NCBI RefSeq assembly: GCF_901933205.1
Contig: NC_044582.1
Location: 18,575,820 to 18,639,819, forward strand
Length of the DNA stretch: 64,000 nucleotides
Reading direction: 5' to 3'
Origin: Camarhynchus parvulus
Lineage: Eukaryota > Chordata > Aves > Passeriformes > Thraupidae
Of the stretch, positions 26,379-37,686 are shown one piece after another. The notes under the pieces were generated by a model. The model was given only the letters and a program-made list of their open reading frames with translations. It was not told the origin of the DNA and did no database searches. Position numbers and translations under genes: made by a program. Position 1 is the first letter of the stretch. Every line of letters begins with the position of its first letter.

Positions 26379-26480
26379 AGAACAAGGAAATTCAAATTTC
26401 CATGTAGTTTCTCCACTTTTTTTTCTGCTATTTATTGTTTTCTCTCATTGATAACAATTAAAGAAAATTAACTTTTTTTT
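26379..26480 (+). repeat. Direct repeat R1, copy 2 (about 100 bp)
   Basis: Second copy of the repeat at 22296-22397, same orientation, about 4.1 kb away. It ends in a run of T rather than in the A/T mixture of copy 1. Confidence 0.85.
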
Positions 26481-27132
26481 TTTAGGGAAGGCAGTGTTGA
26501 AAAGCTGGTTCATGTGGGGCAGCTGGATTGAAATTCCCAAACTCAGTGCTCAGCACGTGTGACACTGCACAGCCCAGACACTGCCATGCAAACCACCCTC
26601 ACCTGTGCTGCTCAGACCAAGGTGACATTTATGAAACTCATCACCTCTTCACTCATTATGCCTTCCTGCCATTCCTCAAACATCAGCTCTGTGATTTATT
26701 CACTCAGCAAAACCTCCAGGTCCGTTCATCACACCGGGTCTGGGCACAATTTAAAACTTTAGGTGCAAAAGAAAAGGCTTTTTCCAACTTACCTTATATG
26801 TTAGAAAAGGCGAAACTTTCCTTTAAACCACATCGCAGTTAATAAAGCGAGAACTTGATGTGTTTTAGGAGCTGGATTCAATGCCCAGTTTGTTGAATAT
26901 AAAGTTTTCTTCTGGGAGAGCCCTTGGAATGGAAACTGGGATTATCCTGAACTTGGTCTGACGCTGTCCCTGTGCTCTGTGGTGGCTCCCAGCCCCTGTC
27001 CCACACACACCCCTCCTGTGACTCTGATTTAATCACCTATTAATGATCAGTCACCTATTAATGATCAATCAGCAGGTCCCACAAAGCAGAATTTCCTGCA
27101 AACCCCAGGGCAGCCTGAGGGGCTCTGTAACC
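26481..27132. other. Unique noncoding DNA
   Basis: Contains a small exact tandem duplication, CACCTATTAATGATCA twice, at 27035-27068. No gene or repeat family is seen. Confidence 0.5.
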
Positions 27133-27138
27133 CCCACC

Positions 27139-27850
27139 TGTCACCAGGATATTTTCTGAAAAATCCCTTTGCCAGGATCTTTTCTCCTGAGAATTTGAGA
27201 AGCCTCAGAAGAAAAGAAAAAACAATAATTATCTGCTGCTGTGGAATGCAACAGGTGCATCTTTGATTGGTCCATTTGGTTGTTTCTAATTAATGGCCAA
27301 TCACAGTCCGGCTGTCTCGGACTCTCTGGTCAGTCACAAGATTTTATTATCATTCCTTTCCTTTCTATTCCTTGCAAGCCTTCTGATGAAATCCTTTCTT
27401 CTGTTCTTTTAGTGTAGTTTTAATAGATCATTTTCTTTTAATATTAGATATATATATATTCTTTTAGTATAGTTATAATATATAATTTTCTTTTATATAA
27501 TATATAAAATAATACATTATATAAAATAATAATATATGATTTTATATATTATATACACATTCAATTTTTATATTATATATAAAATATAATATATATTCTA
27601 TATTATATTATATTATATTATATTATATTATATATATTATATTATATTATATTATATTATATTATATTATATTATATTATATTATATTATATTATATTAT
27701 ATTATATTATATTATATTATATTATATTATATTATATTATATTATACAAAAATAGAATATATATAATATATAAAATAATAAATCAGCCTTCTGAAACATG
27801 GAGTCAAGAGTCTCATCTCTTCCCTGGTGCTGGGATCCCTGTGAACACCA
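27139..27850 (+). mobile_element. Solo LTR, family X, with expanded AT array
   Basis: Starts TGTCACCAGGATATTTTCTG and ends ...GTGAACACCA, flanked by a 6-bp duplication CCCACC (27133-27138 and 27851-27856). The body carries the shared segments CCTCAGAAGAAAAG, TTTGATTGGTCCATTTGG, TTAATGGCCAATCACAGTCC (CCAAT box) and, after the array, AATAAATCAGCCTTCTGAAA with the poly(A) signal AATAAA at 27777-27782. No internal viral sequence is present. Confidence 0.9.
27440..27776 (+). repeat. AT-rich block with (TATTA)n array inside family-X LTR
   Basis: Irregular AT-only sequence (27440-27599) is followed by a regular 5-bp repeat (27600-27746) that is T-rich on the LTR sense strand, opposite to the copies at 24752, 32568 and 40153. 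It abuts the LTR poly(A) signal. Confidence 0.93.
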
Positions 27851-27856
27851 CCCACC

Positions 27857-30800
27857 ACCCACCTCCCCCTCATCTCCCTCTTCAGCTCAGCCAGGCAAAA
27901 CCCATCCCCAGCAGAGCCACTTCCAGCTCCCTTCACGCAGCAGAGCCCTGCTGGAGGAGGATGCTGTTTGGGATTTCAGCGTGCTGATCCTTCCCCCGGT
28001 GTGACAGTGACAGCAGCAGGGCCTCAGGGAGCCCCGCTGCTCCCTCCCCTCCCAGTTCACCAAATGGAAACATTCCAGCTGGCTTCTGTCCAGGAGGATT
28101 GCGCTCCTAAACAGACTTACTCCCCTGAAAACAGTTTGTTGGTTGGGTTTTTTTTTTTTTCCTGGAGGGAAATAAAATAAAATGAGGCACTTCTAGCACA
28201 TAACTGCTTAACATCATCTATTTTCCTTATTGTTCCTGGCTGGAAGCAGCAACCCAAGGGAAAAATCTGCCTTTCCAAACAGCATCCTGCAACTGCTGAG
28301 TGCCCAGAGCATCCCTCCTCTTCCCAGCTCCCCTGAGAGCAGCAGGGGGAGAAAACCCCAAGGATTTTCTGCTCAAAATGTGGGTTTGTGGGTTACTTCC
28401 AGTCTCCAGGTTTTAAGAAGGGACATTTTGGTTGCTTCAAAATGTCTTGCTATTGCAATTCGTTTAGGGAATGTTTGGCTTTGATTTTTTTTTTTTTTTT
28501 AATTCTTTCTTCCAGTCTCTTTATTTTTGCCTTCACTAAAACTTCACTTGCAGAGCAGGAGGACAGAGACCAGCGCATATATTTGCTTAAAATGTACAAA
28601 TGTTTCATCTACATCTGCATCATTAAAAATAATTAACAAAATATGGGACCACAGCTCTGCAGAATGCACCTACAGTCCACCTTCAAAAAAGATGCCTCTT
28701 TTTTGCAGTATTATTTTCTCCCCAGACCTGGCTTGGTGCCATGAAAGAAAACAAGTGAATTACCACCACCACTTCCCAGCATCATTTCCTTGGAAACTTC
28801 TGGTACCTGCACACTTTTCACTCCACGCATCTTCATTTACACTGATCAGGCCTTGCAGCAGGATCCTGGAAGATTCACCAAATCATGCCAATATAATCAC
28901 TACAAGATCAAAAGCCTAAAACACGAGCCATAGCCTGCAGCTATGGGGAAAGCAGCTACAAAACCCATCAGGCTCAAAGCCATCCTGCAATTAATTCCTC
29001 GTGGCCCTGGCTCTGTAGTCAGTAACTGGGAGCAAGATCCCCCAGAACATGAAAGAGATTATTTGGGATTAGCTGGAGAGGCTGTGGTGCCCCTTGGCCC
29101 CGGTGAATATTAAACATGAGAGCTGCAATGCAGATTAGAGGGTTCATTTTAAGCAGCCTGGTTTGGGCCTGCTGGGACGTGGATCTCTCACTCTCCCTGC
29201 TTTGGGTTGTTAATTGTTCTTTCCCACTATGGAAACTCCATCAGATGAAGATCCAAGTTATGTTTTTTTAAACCTTCTTTAAAGCCACACGTTTTTGCTT
29301 CGGGGTTTTACCAGTGTGTTCCTGGACTTGGATTATTTTTGGCACCTCCACCACGTCAGTAAGGCAGAAATCATCATTTTCAGGCCTCTGCCATAATGAA
29401 CAAGCACTGCTCTGAAATGAAGAACACACCAGGGAAAAGGCACTCGGCTCATCAGGGATGTTCTGGTGCCTGTTGCTACGATTTCCAACTGCAGTGAAAC
29501 AAAACAGGCTCCAGCAGTCCAGGGAAAACACCAGCCAGGTAAGGAATTGGATCATCAGGCAAAACAACTTCGCTTCAATTTCCCTTCACCAGTAACTAAT
29601 GAGATTTTGTGTCCTCAGAACAGACCCTCAGCTGGGATCTCTCCTCATTTCCTGAGCTTCAAGGAGGTTTTAACCTTTGATTCTCTAATTCCGAGGAGAT
29701 GGAAACGAGCTGGGATCAGCCCAGGAAGGGGTTAAGGAATCCCGCACCATGTCCTACCCCAGGTGAGGGTCTGATCATCCCCTGCAGCTTCCCAGGGAGC
29801 AGCTGTGGGGCACAGAGCTGGGGCTGAACAGCTGGAACAGCTGGAGCAGCTGGAGCAGCAGATGCTCTGCAGCCCCTGATGGCATTCCTGTCCCTAAATC
29901 CTGCGGCCGTGCTCTCCTTGGGAAGTCCCAGAGCAGAGCCTGTCCTTGGGAAGTTTCAGAGCAGAAAGTGCTGAGGAAAGGCTGCAGCATCCCCCAGGGG
30001 CTCAGCACTCCCACAATTAGCGCTGAGCTAACGAATTGCTAATTGCTCCTCGCTGAGGAGGGATGGAAACTGAGCGCACACAAAGCCACGGGGCTGTGGC
30101 CACACAAATCCTGGTCCATAACCACATCTCTGAGAATTCAAGGTGATATTTGCTATAAAAAAGTTTGTCCCCGCTGTAACAAGTGTGTGGAAAGTTTGTT
30201 TAATGGGTTATAATGGAGAATCCCTCGTGCCCCAAAAATATCTGCAGTTCTCGGTCACCAGAATGATGGGCTCACCCAGACCCTTTGGGAATACTTTACT
30301 CTGGGTACAAAGCAAAAAAAAAGAGATGGAAAACAACTCCAAAACACCTGCCAAGCAGACAACAAGAGCAATTCTCTCCAAAGGATGCAGCTCCTGGACA
30401 TCCTCCCAGGAGCAGGGCGTGGGGAGAGCAGCCCCAGCAGCTGCAGCAACATCTGGAGCCATTCCCTTGATCCAGAAGGAATCCCTGTGGCAAGGATTGA
30501 GCTGGAAAGGAGGCGCTGGAAGGGAGGAAGGCTCCAGCTGCCAGTCCTGCTCCAGAGATTCCCCCCAGGTCCTTTATCCCTTCTCAAAGAGCATGAGTCA
30601 GTCTTTCCTCTGTAATATTCAGCTCCGCTCCAACCCCGTGTGCCACTCCCCCTCCCAATGTTGATACTGATCTAAAAATATTTAAATTGAAAAATAATAT
30701 AATTATGCTCCTTTCTTGTTCTCTGTGTTTGTATTTGGAGGCTTTTAGAGGAAATTTTTAGATCTATCAAAGTATCTGGAAATGCACTAATTATTTCAAT

Positions 30801-32561
30801 GATGATACGATCCCAAGTGGCAAAGTAAACATAATTACCCATATTAATAGAAAACAAAATCAGCAACACTTCAAGGCTCTGTGGGCTTCAGCTGGCAAAT
30901 ATTGTCACAGTCGATCATTCACCACAAAAGGACATTTATTATGATTTTAGGTAAAACCCCACCAATTTAACCAGGAGTCTCAATGACCTTGTCTCTCAGG
31001 ATCTCCCTTAGTGGGAAAACCTCAGTGTGAATGAAAAGCTCCCAGATTTTATAGTCCGATTATTTTGACTTGGTTGTGCCCTGCTTTAAAACCCTGCAGC
31101 TGTGTTTTCTTTTCTTAACTTTTCAAGCAAGTTCTGGGTGTCAGAAACCTCGGGTATGGCTGTTAAAAAGCTAAGAAAGAAAGTGAAAGGATTTCACTGA
31201 TTTCACTTTCGGCTGAAAATCCTCCTTTTCAGGGAACTGAAGGGATATCACTGGATCTTTTGTCACTTTTGTGAGCCTGTAAAGGTTTGCCTTAAGAAAT
31301 ATAACAAAAAGAAAATAAAAAAGGAATACCTAAATACACAGACTGATGCTTAAACCAAGATTTCTCCCTCTCTCCTCTCTCCAGGAGCTGTTCCGTGTTT
31401 CAGGCTGTATTTACCTCTGGCTTTGAAGCACGGGGAGATTTCCCTTCCATTCGGGGAGCTTTTGTTTGTGAAGCAGCAGCGCTGGGACAGGAATGTCCCA
31501 GGGATGGGGGAGATGCTCTGGGAAAGGGACAAACCCTGGGGACAGCAGGGGAGGCAGGAGGATGGAGCACAGAGCAGCCCCTCTGCTGCCACTGCCACCT
31601 GGAATTTAGAGCCCCTGGCAGAACATCAGGGAGCCATTCCCTACCCAGGATGAAGTGGGAAAAGCCCAGGATGAAGTGGGCAGCAGGAGGCACCTGCAGG
31701 GTGATAACTCAGTGCTGCAGCCTCAGAGGGAGCAAGGACCTGACCTACCTGCCCAGGCTCTGTCCCACACTGGTGGTGGCTCCCAAGGACACAGAACTGC
31801 CCAAACAATATATAGGAATTTGCTCTTTTGCTGCTGATATTGTTAATTTCCACAATCCTTCCCCTTTAGCTATGGAAAGGGTTGGGTGGCCATTGCAGGC
31901 AGCAAACATCACACACCACCTTTAACCAGTCTGTGCTTCCCAAGGGCCAGAGGCAGGGCTGGAATTAGCATCTCAGCACCTGGCAGCACCACTCATCTAC
32001 CTTATTCCTGAAGGTAAAATGCAATTAGAAAGTTAAATGATAATTAAGTGAAAACCTTTTAAATCTTGATTTGCCTATTCCCAATTTTTGCCTTCATTCC
32101 CTGTGCCTCTCTGCTCAGCTGTCTCTGCCAGGGCCTCTCCTTGCAGTCTACTTTGGGTTTAGTTAGGTGATGAAGCATAAAATGATATTTAAATACTATA
32201 ATTTCAAGAGCAAGCAAAGAACATCACATTTATCTTCACTAACCTTGAATACGCCTGTCCCATCTAATGGAAAAAGTGATTGAAGGGACTTATTTCAGCT
32301 TACCATCCCAAGGCCCCCATAAAAGCTGAATGGTAATTTAATTAGTTTCCTTTCTGGTGATTAACTAGGAATTTCTGATCATTTAATCTGAGTGCACTTT
32401 GATTCATTAAGTATCTGTTTCCATTCTTTTATGAGGTGATTAAATAGCCCAGGTAGTGCTGTCGTTGGTATTCAGGGCTGCTCTGGGCTTGGAGACAACC
32501 AGGGTGGAAATGTGCAGGATGGGAGCTGTGTTCCCAAACCCTTTTGGGAGCAGCTGATAAC
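27857..32561. other. Long unique noncoding stretch
   Basis: About 4.7 kb without a recognised interspersed repeat. T-runs occur at 28148 and 28486. A short GGAGCAGCT-type tandem lies at 29826-29862. The frames at 30143-30664 and 31395-31925 (173 and 176 codons) lie in GC-rich sequence, overlap frames on the other strand and show no recognisable domain. The part 32000-32430 is low-GC, complex and rich in TAAT/ATTA cores, and is my best candidate for a conserved noncoding element. Confidence 0.45.
31179..31210. promoter_or_regulatory. Inverted pair of ISRE-like half motifs
   Basis: GAAAGTGAAA (31179-31188) and its perfect inverse TTTCACTTTC (31201-31210) are separated by 12 bp. GAAANNGAAA is the known core of interferon-stimulated response elements bound by IRF proteins. 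No gene is in reach within this window, so function is only a possibility. Confidence 0.3.
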
Positions 32562-32567
32562 CAGCAG

Positions 32568-33147
32568 TGTTGTGGTGTTGGGAGGGCCCTCAGGATGAGG
32601 TGAGAGATGAGAATTGACCCCAAGTTCTCAGAATAATTATAATATAATTATTATAATTTGTCTGAGAATTATAAGAATTATAATATATTTATATATATTA
32701 TATTATATTATATTATATTATATTATATTATATTATATTATATTATATTATATTATATTATATTATATTATATTATATTATATTATATTATATTATATTA
32801 TATTATATTATATTATATTATATTATATTATATTACATTACATTATATTACATTATATTACATTATATTCTAAAACTATACTAAAAAAAGAGAAAGGAGA
32901 CATCAGAAGGCTAAAGCAAGAATGATAATAACAGCTTGTGACTGACCAGAGTCCCGACACAGCTGGACTGGGATTGGTCATTAATTAAAAACAATTCACA
33001 TGGCACCAATCAAAGATGCACCTGTTGGTCAGCAACCTCCAGACCACACTCCAAGCAATCAGATAATTGTTGTTTACGTTTCCTTTCTGAGGCTTCTCAG
33101 GAGAAAAATCCTGGTGAAGGGATTTTTCAGAAAATGTCCTGGTGGCA
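32568..33147 (-). mobile_element. Solo LTR, family X, with expanded pentamer array
   Basis: On the minus strand it starts TGCCACCAGGACATTTTCTG (TGTCACC with one change, ends at 33147) and ends ...CCCAACACCACAACA. A perfect 6-bp duplication CAGCAG flanks it (32562-32567 and 33148-33153). It has the same body blocks as the other copies, including the CCAAT segment (ATTGGTCATTAATTAAAA on plus, near 32972) and the GACATCAGAAGGCT block. It lies 137 bp from an oppositely oriented family member at 33285. Confidence 0.9.
32690..32870 (+). repeat. (TATTA)n array inside family-X LTR
   Basis: About 145 bp of regular 5-bp repeat (32694-32834), then a part with TTACA variants to 32870. T-rich on the plus strand, hence A-rich on the LTR sense strand. 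The long open frames across it are artefacts of the repeat. Confidence 0.95.
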
Positions 33148-33284
33148 CAGCAGTTAATTCAGCCTGGCTGAGCTCTCAAAGCACAGGTCAGAGCTAGGAG
33201 GGGCAGATCTGTGCCTGGTGTGATGCTGCCTCTGCTTCCACCCCAGGCAGGAGCAGCACCTGCATCCAGCCAGGGCTGGGCACT

Positions 33285-33703
33285 TGTCACATTCACATTC
33301 TCTGAAAAATCCCTTTGCCCAGGGTTCTTCTCCTGGGAAGCTGAGAAGCCTCAGAGAAAAGGAAAACAACAATTATCTCATTTGCTTCTCCTGTGTTGTG
33401 CTCATGTGGAATGTGTCTGGGGATTGTTTACCCACAGGTGATTGTTCCATTGGATTCTGCTGGGAGTTGTTTTCACTCTTTGGCCAATCAGGGCCAAGCT
33501 GTGTCAGGACTCTGGAAAGAGTCACGAGTTTTCATCATTATCTTTTTAGCCTTCTGTAAGTATCCTTTCTGTATTCTCTAGTATACTTTAATATAGCATT
33601 CTTTAATATAATACAGTATCGTAAAATAATAAATTAGCCTTCTGAGAACATGGAGTCAGATTCATCATTCCTCCCTGCCACAAGCAACCCCACAAATACA
33701 AGA
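33285..33703 (+). mobile_element. Solo LTR, family X, unexpanded form (419 bp)
   Basis: Starts TGTCACATTCACATTCTCTG and ends ...CACAAATACAAGA, flanked by a perfect 6-bp duplication GGCACT (33279-33284 and 33704-33709). It carries the CCAAT segment TTTGGCCAATCAGGGCC. Where the other copies have arrays, it has only a short non-repetitive AT stretch (about 33578-33633) ending in the poly(A) signal AATAAA at 33628-33633. This copy gives the likely ancestral layout of the family. Confidence 0.92.
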
Positions 33704-33709
33704 GGCACT

Positions 33710-36700
33710 GATGGCAAACTGGGCTCATTCAGGGGCAGATTCCCCCCTGCCCCCCTGGCAGTGACATTTCTCCTGAGCACAGCAAGTCCCTCACCCTCTG
33801 ATGAATCCCCCCTGGGTGCCAGTGGGGCTGTAACTGCTGCCCTGCCTCATAAAGGATGATTAAATAAATCTACTCCTGTGCTCTGAAGACTGAGAGTGCT
33901 ATATACTTAACTTTTTATTTAGATTTAAAGCTTATTATAAAGGCTCTACATACTCTCCAGACACCCATACCAAAAAGGAAACTCACAATCCCTTAAAATG
34001 TTGCTTAGCGCCATAATGGAATAAGGGAAGTTAAATTATCAGGCAGCTGATACTGCAGCAAAATACACTTCATCCACTCCACCCTAAGAGAAAATGTGAG
34101 TACCTGGATCAGGCAAAAGATACCAGAGTGGGTTTCTGAGCACAAATAAGCTGTGGTTTATTTTAATCCATCAGGCCAGAACGGTAAAATGGGATTTGAT
34201 TCCTTGTATGAAAAGAAAAAAATTAAAAATCCAGCAAATGAATGGTGCCTCAATTCTATTTTCACTTATTTTGACCCCCAGATCAGATGGTTATAGAGAT
34301 GGTTATAGAGATGGATATAAAGATAGATGGATATAAGGACACCTGATCACCCTGAAGGACTCCAGGGACATTCTAAACACAGCCATGCCCACCCCCAGCC
34401 TGGCACAACCCCTCCAAACCCCAACAGCAGCACTCCAGGGAGGCACAAACCCTTTAAATCCATTTCCCCTACACTCTGAATGCCCCCCACAGCACAGCAG
34501 TGCCTGGGGCAGCTCTCCACTGATCCCATTTAGAGGTCAGCAGCTCCAGCTCCCTGCCCTGGGGCTGCAGCCCTGCCCCAGCCCTGCCCCTTCCCTCCCT
34601 TCAGGGAAGCTCCAGGGTCTCCCTCGAGCTCTGGATCTGAAGATTTCCGTGTTTTGTGAGCCTGTGCCTTGTAGGAAGCGTCAGACAGGTCAGCAGGAGC
34701 TCAGCACCGTTCTCACTGGGGTTTTACAGCGTGCCAAGGACTCGCTGCAGTTCTAACAGAGAAAGGTTTGTAAGGGGTGTAAGAGTAGGGTGGAATAGGA
34801 AAATTTCAGTTGGTATGGAACCACCTCTAAGTGCTGCCTTATTCACTGTAAAGACTTTCTGGACTTAAAGTGAGACTAAAAATTCTTTTCACTAAGACTC
34901 TGACAGAGAGGGAAGGTGAACAGAGCAGCCAGGGCATTGCCCAGCATCAGCCCTGAAACCAGGCTCGAGGCTGCTGTCCTCCCCGCCCTCACAAATGCTA
35001 AAATTGCCTTAATCACAGCCATTTCTATTGTTCTTTAATTAATTATAATGTATTTATCTGTCTTTGGAATTCTGAGCCAACGTTTCTTCCCTCTTCAACA
35101 ACTGCAGGGAGCAGAAATTTGATTTTATCTTGAAGTGGAAGCTGGAACCCATATGGCACCACATTTTACAGGCCCACAACAGCATCTTCCAGCTCAGGTC
35201 AGGGATTGTGCTGGGCTTTGGGAGCTGGCTGCTTTCATTTATCCCATCCCAGCAGGAGCCACCTGCCCCCAGGGCAGTGGGGATTCCATGGCTGCAATTG
35301 TCCCCCTTAATAACAATTAATCCTTTTCCCTGCCCGGAATCCTAGCAAAGGCTGTGGAGTAACTCCAGGACAAATGTGACAGAGCATAAGGTGGTGTCAT
35401 TTTATTGAAACACAGCTTCCTAAATCAAGATTTCCCTGCCCAGTGCCGGAATCAGACAAATCTGCATTAAGCACCAAGGAAAAGTGACAACAAATAAGGA
35501 ACATGTCCTACTTCTCCAGCCTGATGTACAGCCCAACCTGCCTTCCAAATAATTCATCTGTGCCACCTCACTTGCCAGAATATTGTTATTTCAGAGGAAG
35601 TCTGGCTTTTTAATTATATAGAATGCTGTAAAAGGTGTTCTAATTCTAACTGTGCATTAAGAAAGTGTCGTGATAGTGAAGATGTACCAGGTGATACCCA
35701 GGAGAACAATGCCAGGGTGGGAGCGTGGAGGAAAGGCTGCAATTATTCCATGTGAGCTGGGATAGTTAATCACTGTGTTGGACTGCAGGAAGTTTCCTGG
35801 TTTGCATTTTTAAACAAGTTCTTGTCTCTCCTTTTGGCAAAGTGTCCTTCTGCAGGAGGAGAGCCACAAGTTATTCCCAGGGGCTCTGCAAAGGAAGTTA
35901 AAGCAAGGACAAGCCCAAGGGCAGTGGCACAGCAGGAGCTGGCAGGGCACAGCCAGGTCCCAGGGACAGCCTTGGAGTGCTCACACTGCTGCTGGGGGGG
36001 CTCAGCAACGCGGTAACATCGAGCTTTGGGAAGTTTTAGGAAGTAAAACTTCATAAACCTGAGGTTTAGGAAGTAAATCCTTCTATCCACCGAGTTCAGT
36101 GCAGAACGAGCTGTTCTTGCTGACTGACTCAAAAAAACCAAAAAAATCAAACCCAAACAAACTGAACCTAAAGCAACTCAGCCCCATGAGAGGCAGCAGT
36201 TCAGCCCCTGTGAGCAGGCAATTTGAGCACAGTCCTGGAGGAGACAGGCTCTGAAGGAGAACAAGAAACCAGAAACTGCAGGATTAGGCTCCAGCCCTGG
36301 GGCTCAGCTGGGTTCTGACCCTGGCTGGAGGGAGGAACAACCCGACTGCCATGTTCAATAATGCAACATTGAATTCATTTTCTAAGCACACACACCTGCA
36401 CAAAGGTGTCTGCAGGACAAAATGACACAGAGGTGAAATTGGTACTGTTGGGGAATTTGATTTAGAGTGAAAATTGAACAAGTCACAGAGGTGGGGAATG
36501 ACTGCCCTGCCCACAGTGGCCGGCACAAAGCCAACCCAGCCCTGTGGTGCCAGCAGGGTCACCAGGCAGTGCCAGCTCAGCAGGGCCCTGGGCACAGCTC
36601 AGGAGCTGCTCAGGCTCCCCATGGGGAGCCTCAGCCCTCACAAGGACAAGCCCTTGGCCTGAAGCAGCTCTCCTTGGATTTGGGTTCTGGTGGCGCTGGG

Positions 36701-36898
36701 ACCATGGGGAGCAGTGAGAGGAACCCAGGTTTATCCTAACAGGGCTCCTTTGGCTGCTCTGCTCTGTGACACTGTACCAAAACCCCAAATAAATCCCAGT
36801 GTTCCCCCAAACCTGCCCTTCCCAGCAGGGATTTCTGCCCCACTGCCCCCATCACCCAGCTGGAAGGGAACATTGCATTGTCCTTCTGCCCTCAGACA
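33710..36898. other. Unique noncoding DNA
   Basis: About 3.2 kb without a recognised interspersed repeat. A short 12-bp tandem (AGATGGTTATAG-type, later ATAGATGGATAT) lies at 34285-34337. Open frames at 34385-34756, 35770-36156 and 36284-36956 overlap each other on both strands in GC-rich DNA and have no recognisable product. Confidence 0.5.
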
Positions 36899-36904
36899 CC
36901 TTTC

Positions 36905-37680
36905 TGTTGGGAAGGATGAGAGTTTGACAAGAAAGTCTCACAGATATGTGTGCTGAGCAGAAAGATTTCTGAATGGAGAGTCTGATGAAGAATAGAGATG
37001 GAAGCAAGTTTTGATATAGAAGAAAAGAATTGCTGAGCCAGTCTCACTGGATAACCAAGGAGGCAAAGGGTGTGTTAGTTAGAAGGGGTTTTGTATGGCT
37101 TAGAGCAAAGGATAAACCCACCCCAAACAAGAAGATGTTTTTACCAAGCACAAAGAGAGCACAGGCAAACAAGGCAGCAAATGTGGCAAGCAGGAAAAAG
37201 GTCTCAGAATTTTCCACTGCAAGAAAACTGAAAAACAACTTCTAGCTTAAACTGTGATGTACTAACTTGTAGTGACTGGAGAACAGTAACATGAATATGG
37301 TAATTATAGTTGTTATGATAGGCTAGAGGTAAAAGTTAAGGTATAGATTGGTTCTGCTGTATTAAGATGCTCAGCAAAGAAAAGTATATCATGCAGTGTA
37401 ACCAAAACTATATAATGCAATGTAACCAAAAGTATATAATGCATTGTAAGCAAAACTATATACTGCATTGTAACCAAAAGACAAGTATATAATGCATTTT
37501 AACCAAAACCAAAGGGTCTCCAGGCCTGCCTGCAGCTGGAGCTGACAGCTGTGGGCACAGCTCTGTCACTCACCACCCTGAACTGCTGATATCTTGGATG
37601 TAATAAACTGCATTTTGGATACAATGAACTGCATTTTGGAGAGTCCCTGGAGTCCCACATCCCTCATTTTGGCTCTTACT
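36905..37680 (+). mobile_element. Solo LTR, family Z (776 bp)
   Basis: Starts TGTTGGGAAGGATGAGAG and ends ...TTTTGGCTCTTACT (an expected terminal A changed to T). It is flanked by a 6-bp duplication CCTTTC (36899-36904 and 37681-37686). It contains a tandem array of TATA-bearing 24-bp units (37383-37507) and a poly(A) signal AATAAA at 37602-37607 in a duplicated stretch (GGATGTAATAAACTGCATTT, then GGATACAATGAACTGCATTT). There is no internal coding sequence, so it is a solo LTR. The 71-codon frame inside it is not a viral gene that I can identify. The 6-bp duplication suggests a class II (ERVK-like) origin. Confidence 0.8.
37383..37507 (+). promoter_or_regulatory. Five tandem 24-bp units, each with a TATA-like box
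   Basis: Units start at 37383, 37407, 37431, 37455 and 37484. The consensus is ASTATATAATGCATTGTAAC followed by CAAA. A 5-bp spacer (AGACA) separates units 4 and 5. Units 2, 3 and 5 carry intact TATATAA; units 1 and 4 have one change each. The location, upstream of the poly(A) signal in an LTR, fits a core promoter that has been duplicated in tandem. Confidence 0.88.
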
Positions 37681-37686
37681 CCTTTC

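Noticed and set aside
30143..31925. Frames of 173 and 176 codons in GC-rich unique DNA
   Set aside because: Both are matched by frames on the opposite strand over the same interval, have low-complexity composition, and match no family that I know.
32568..33703. Provirus with two LTRs (32568-33147 and 33285-33703)
   Set aside because: The two LTRs are in opposite orientation, each has its own target-site duplication, and only 137 bp separate them. They are two solo LTRs.
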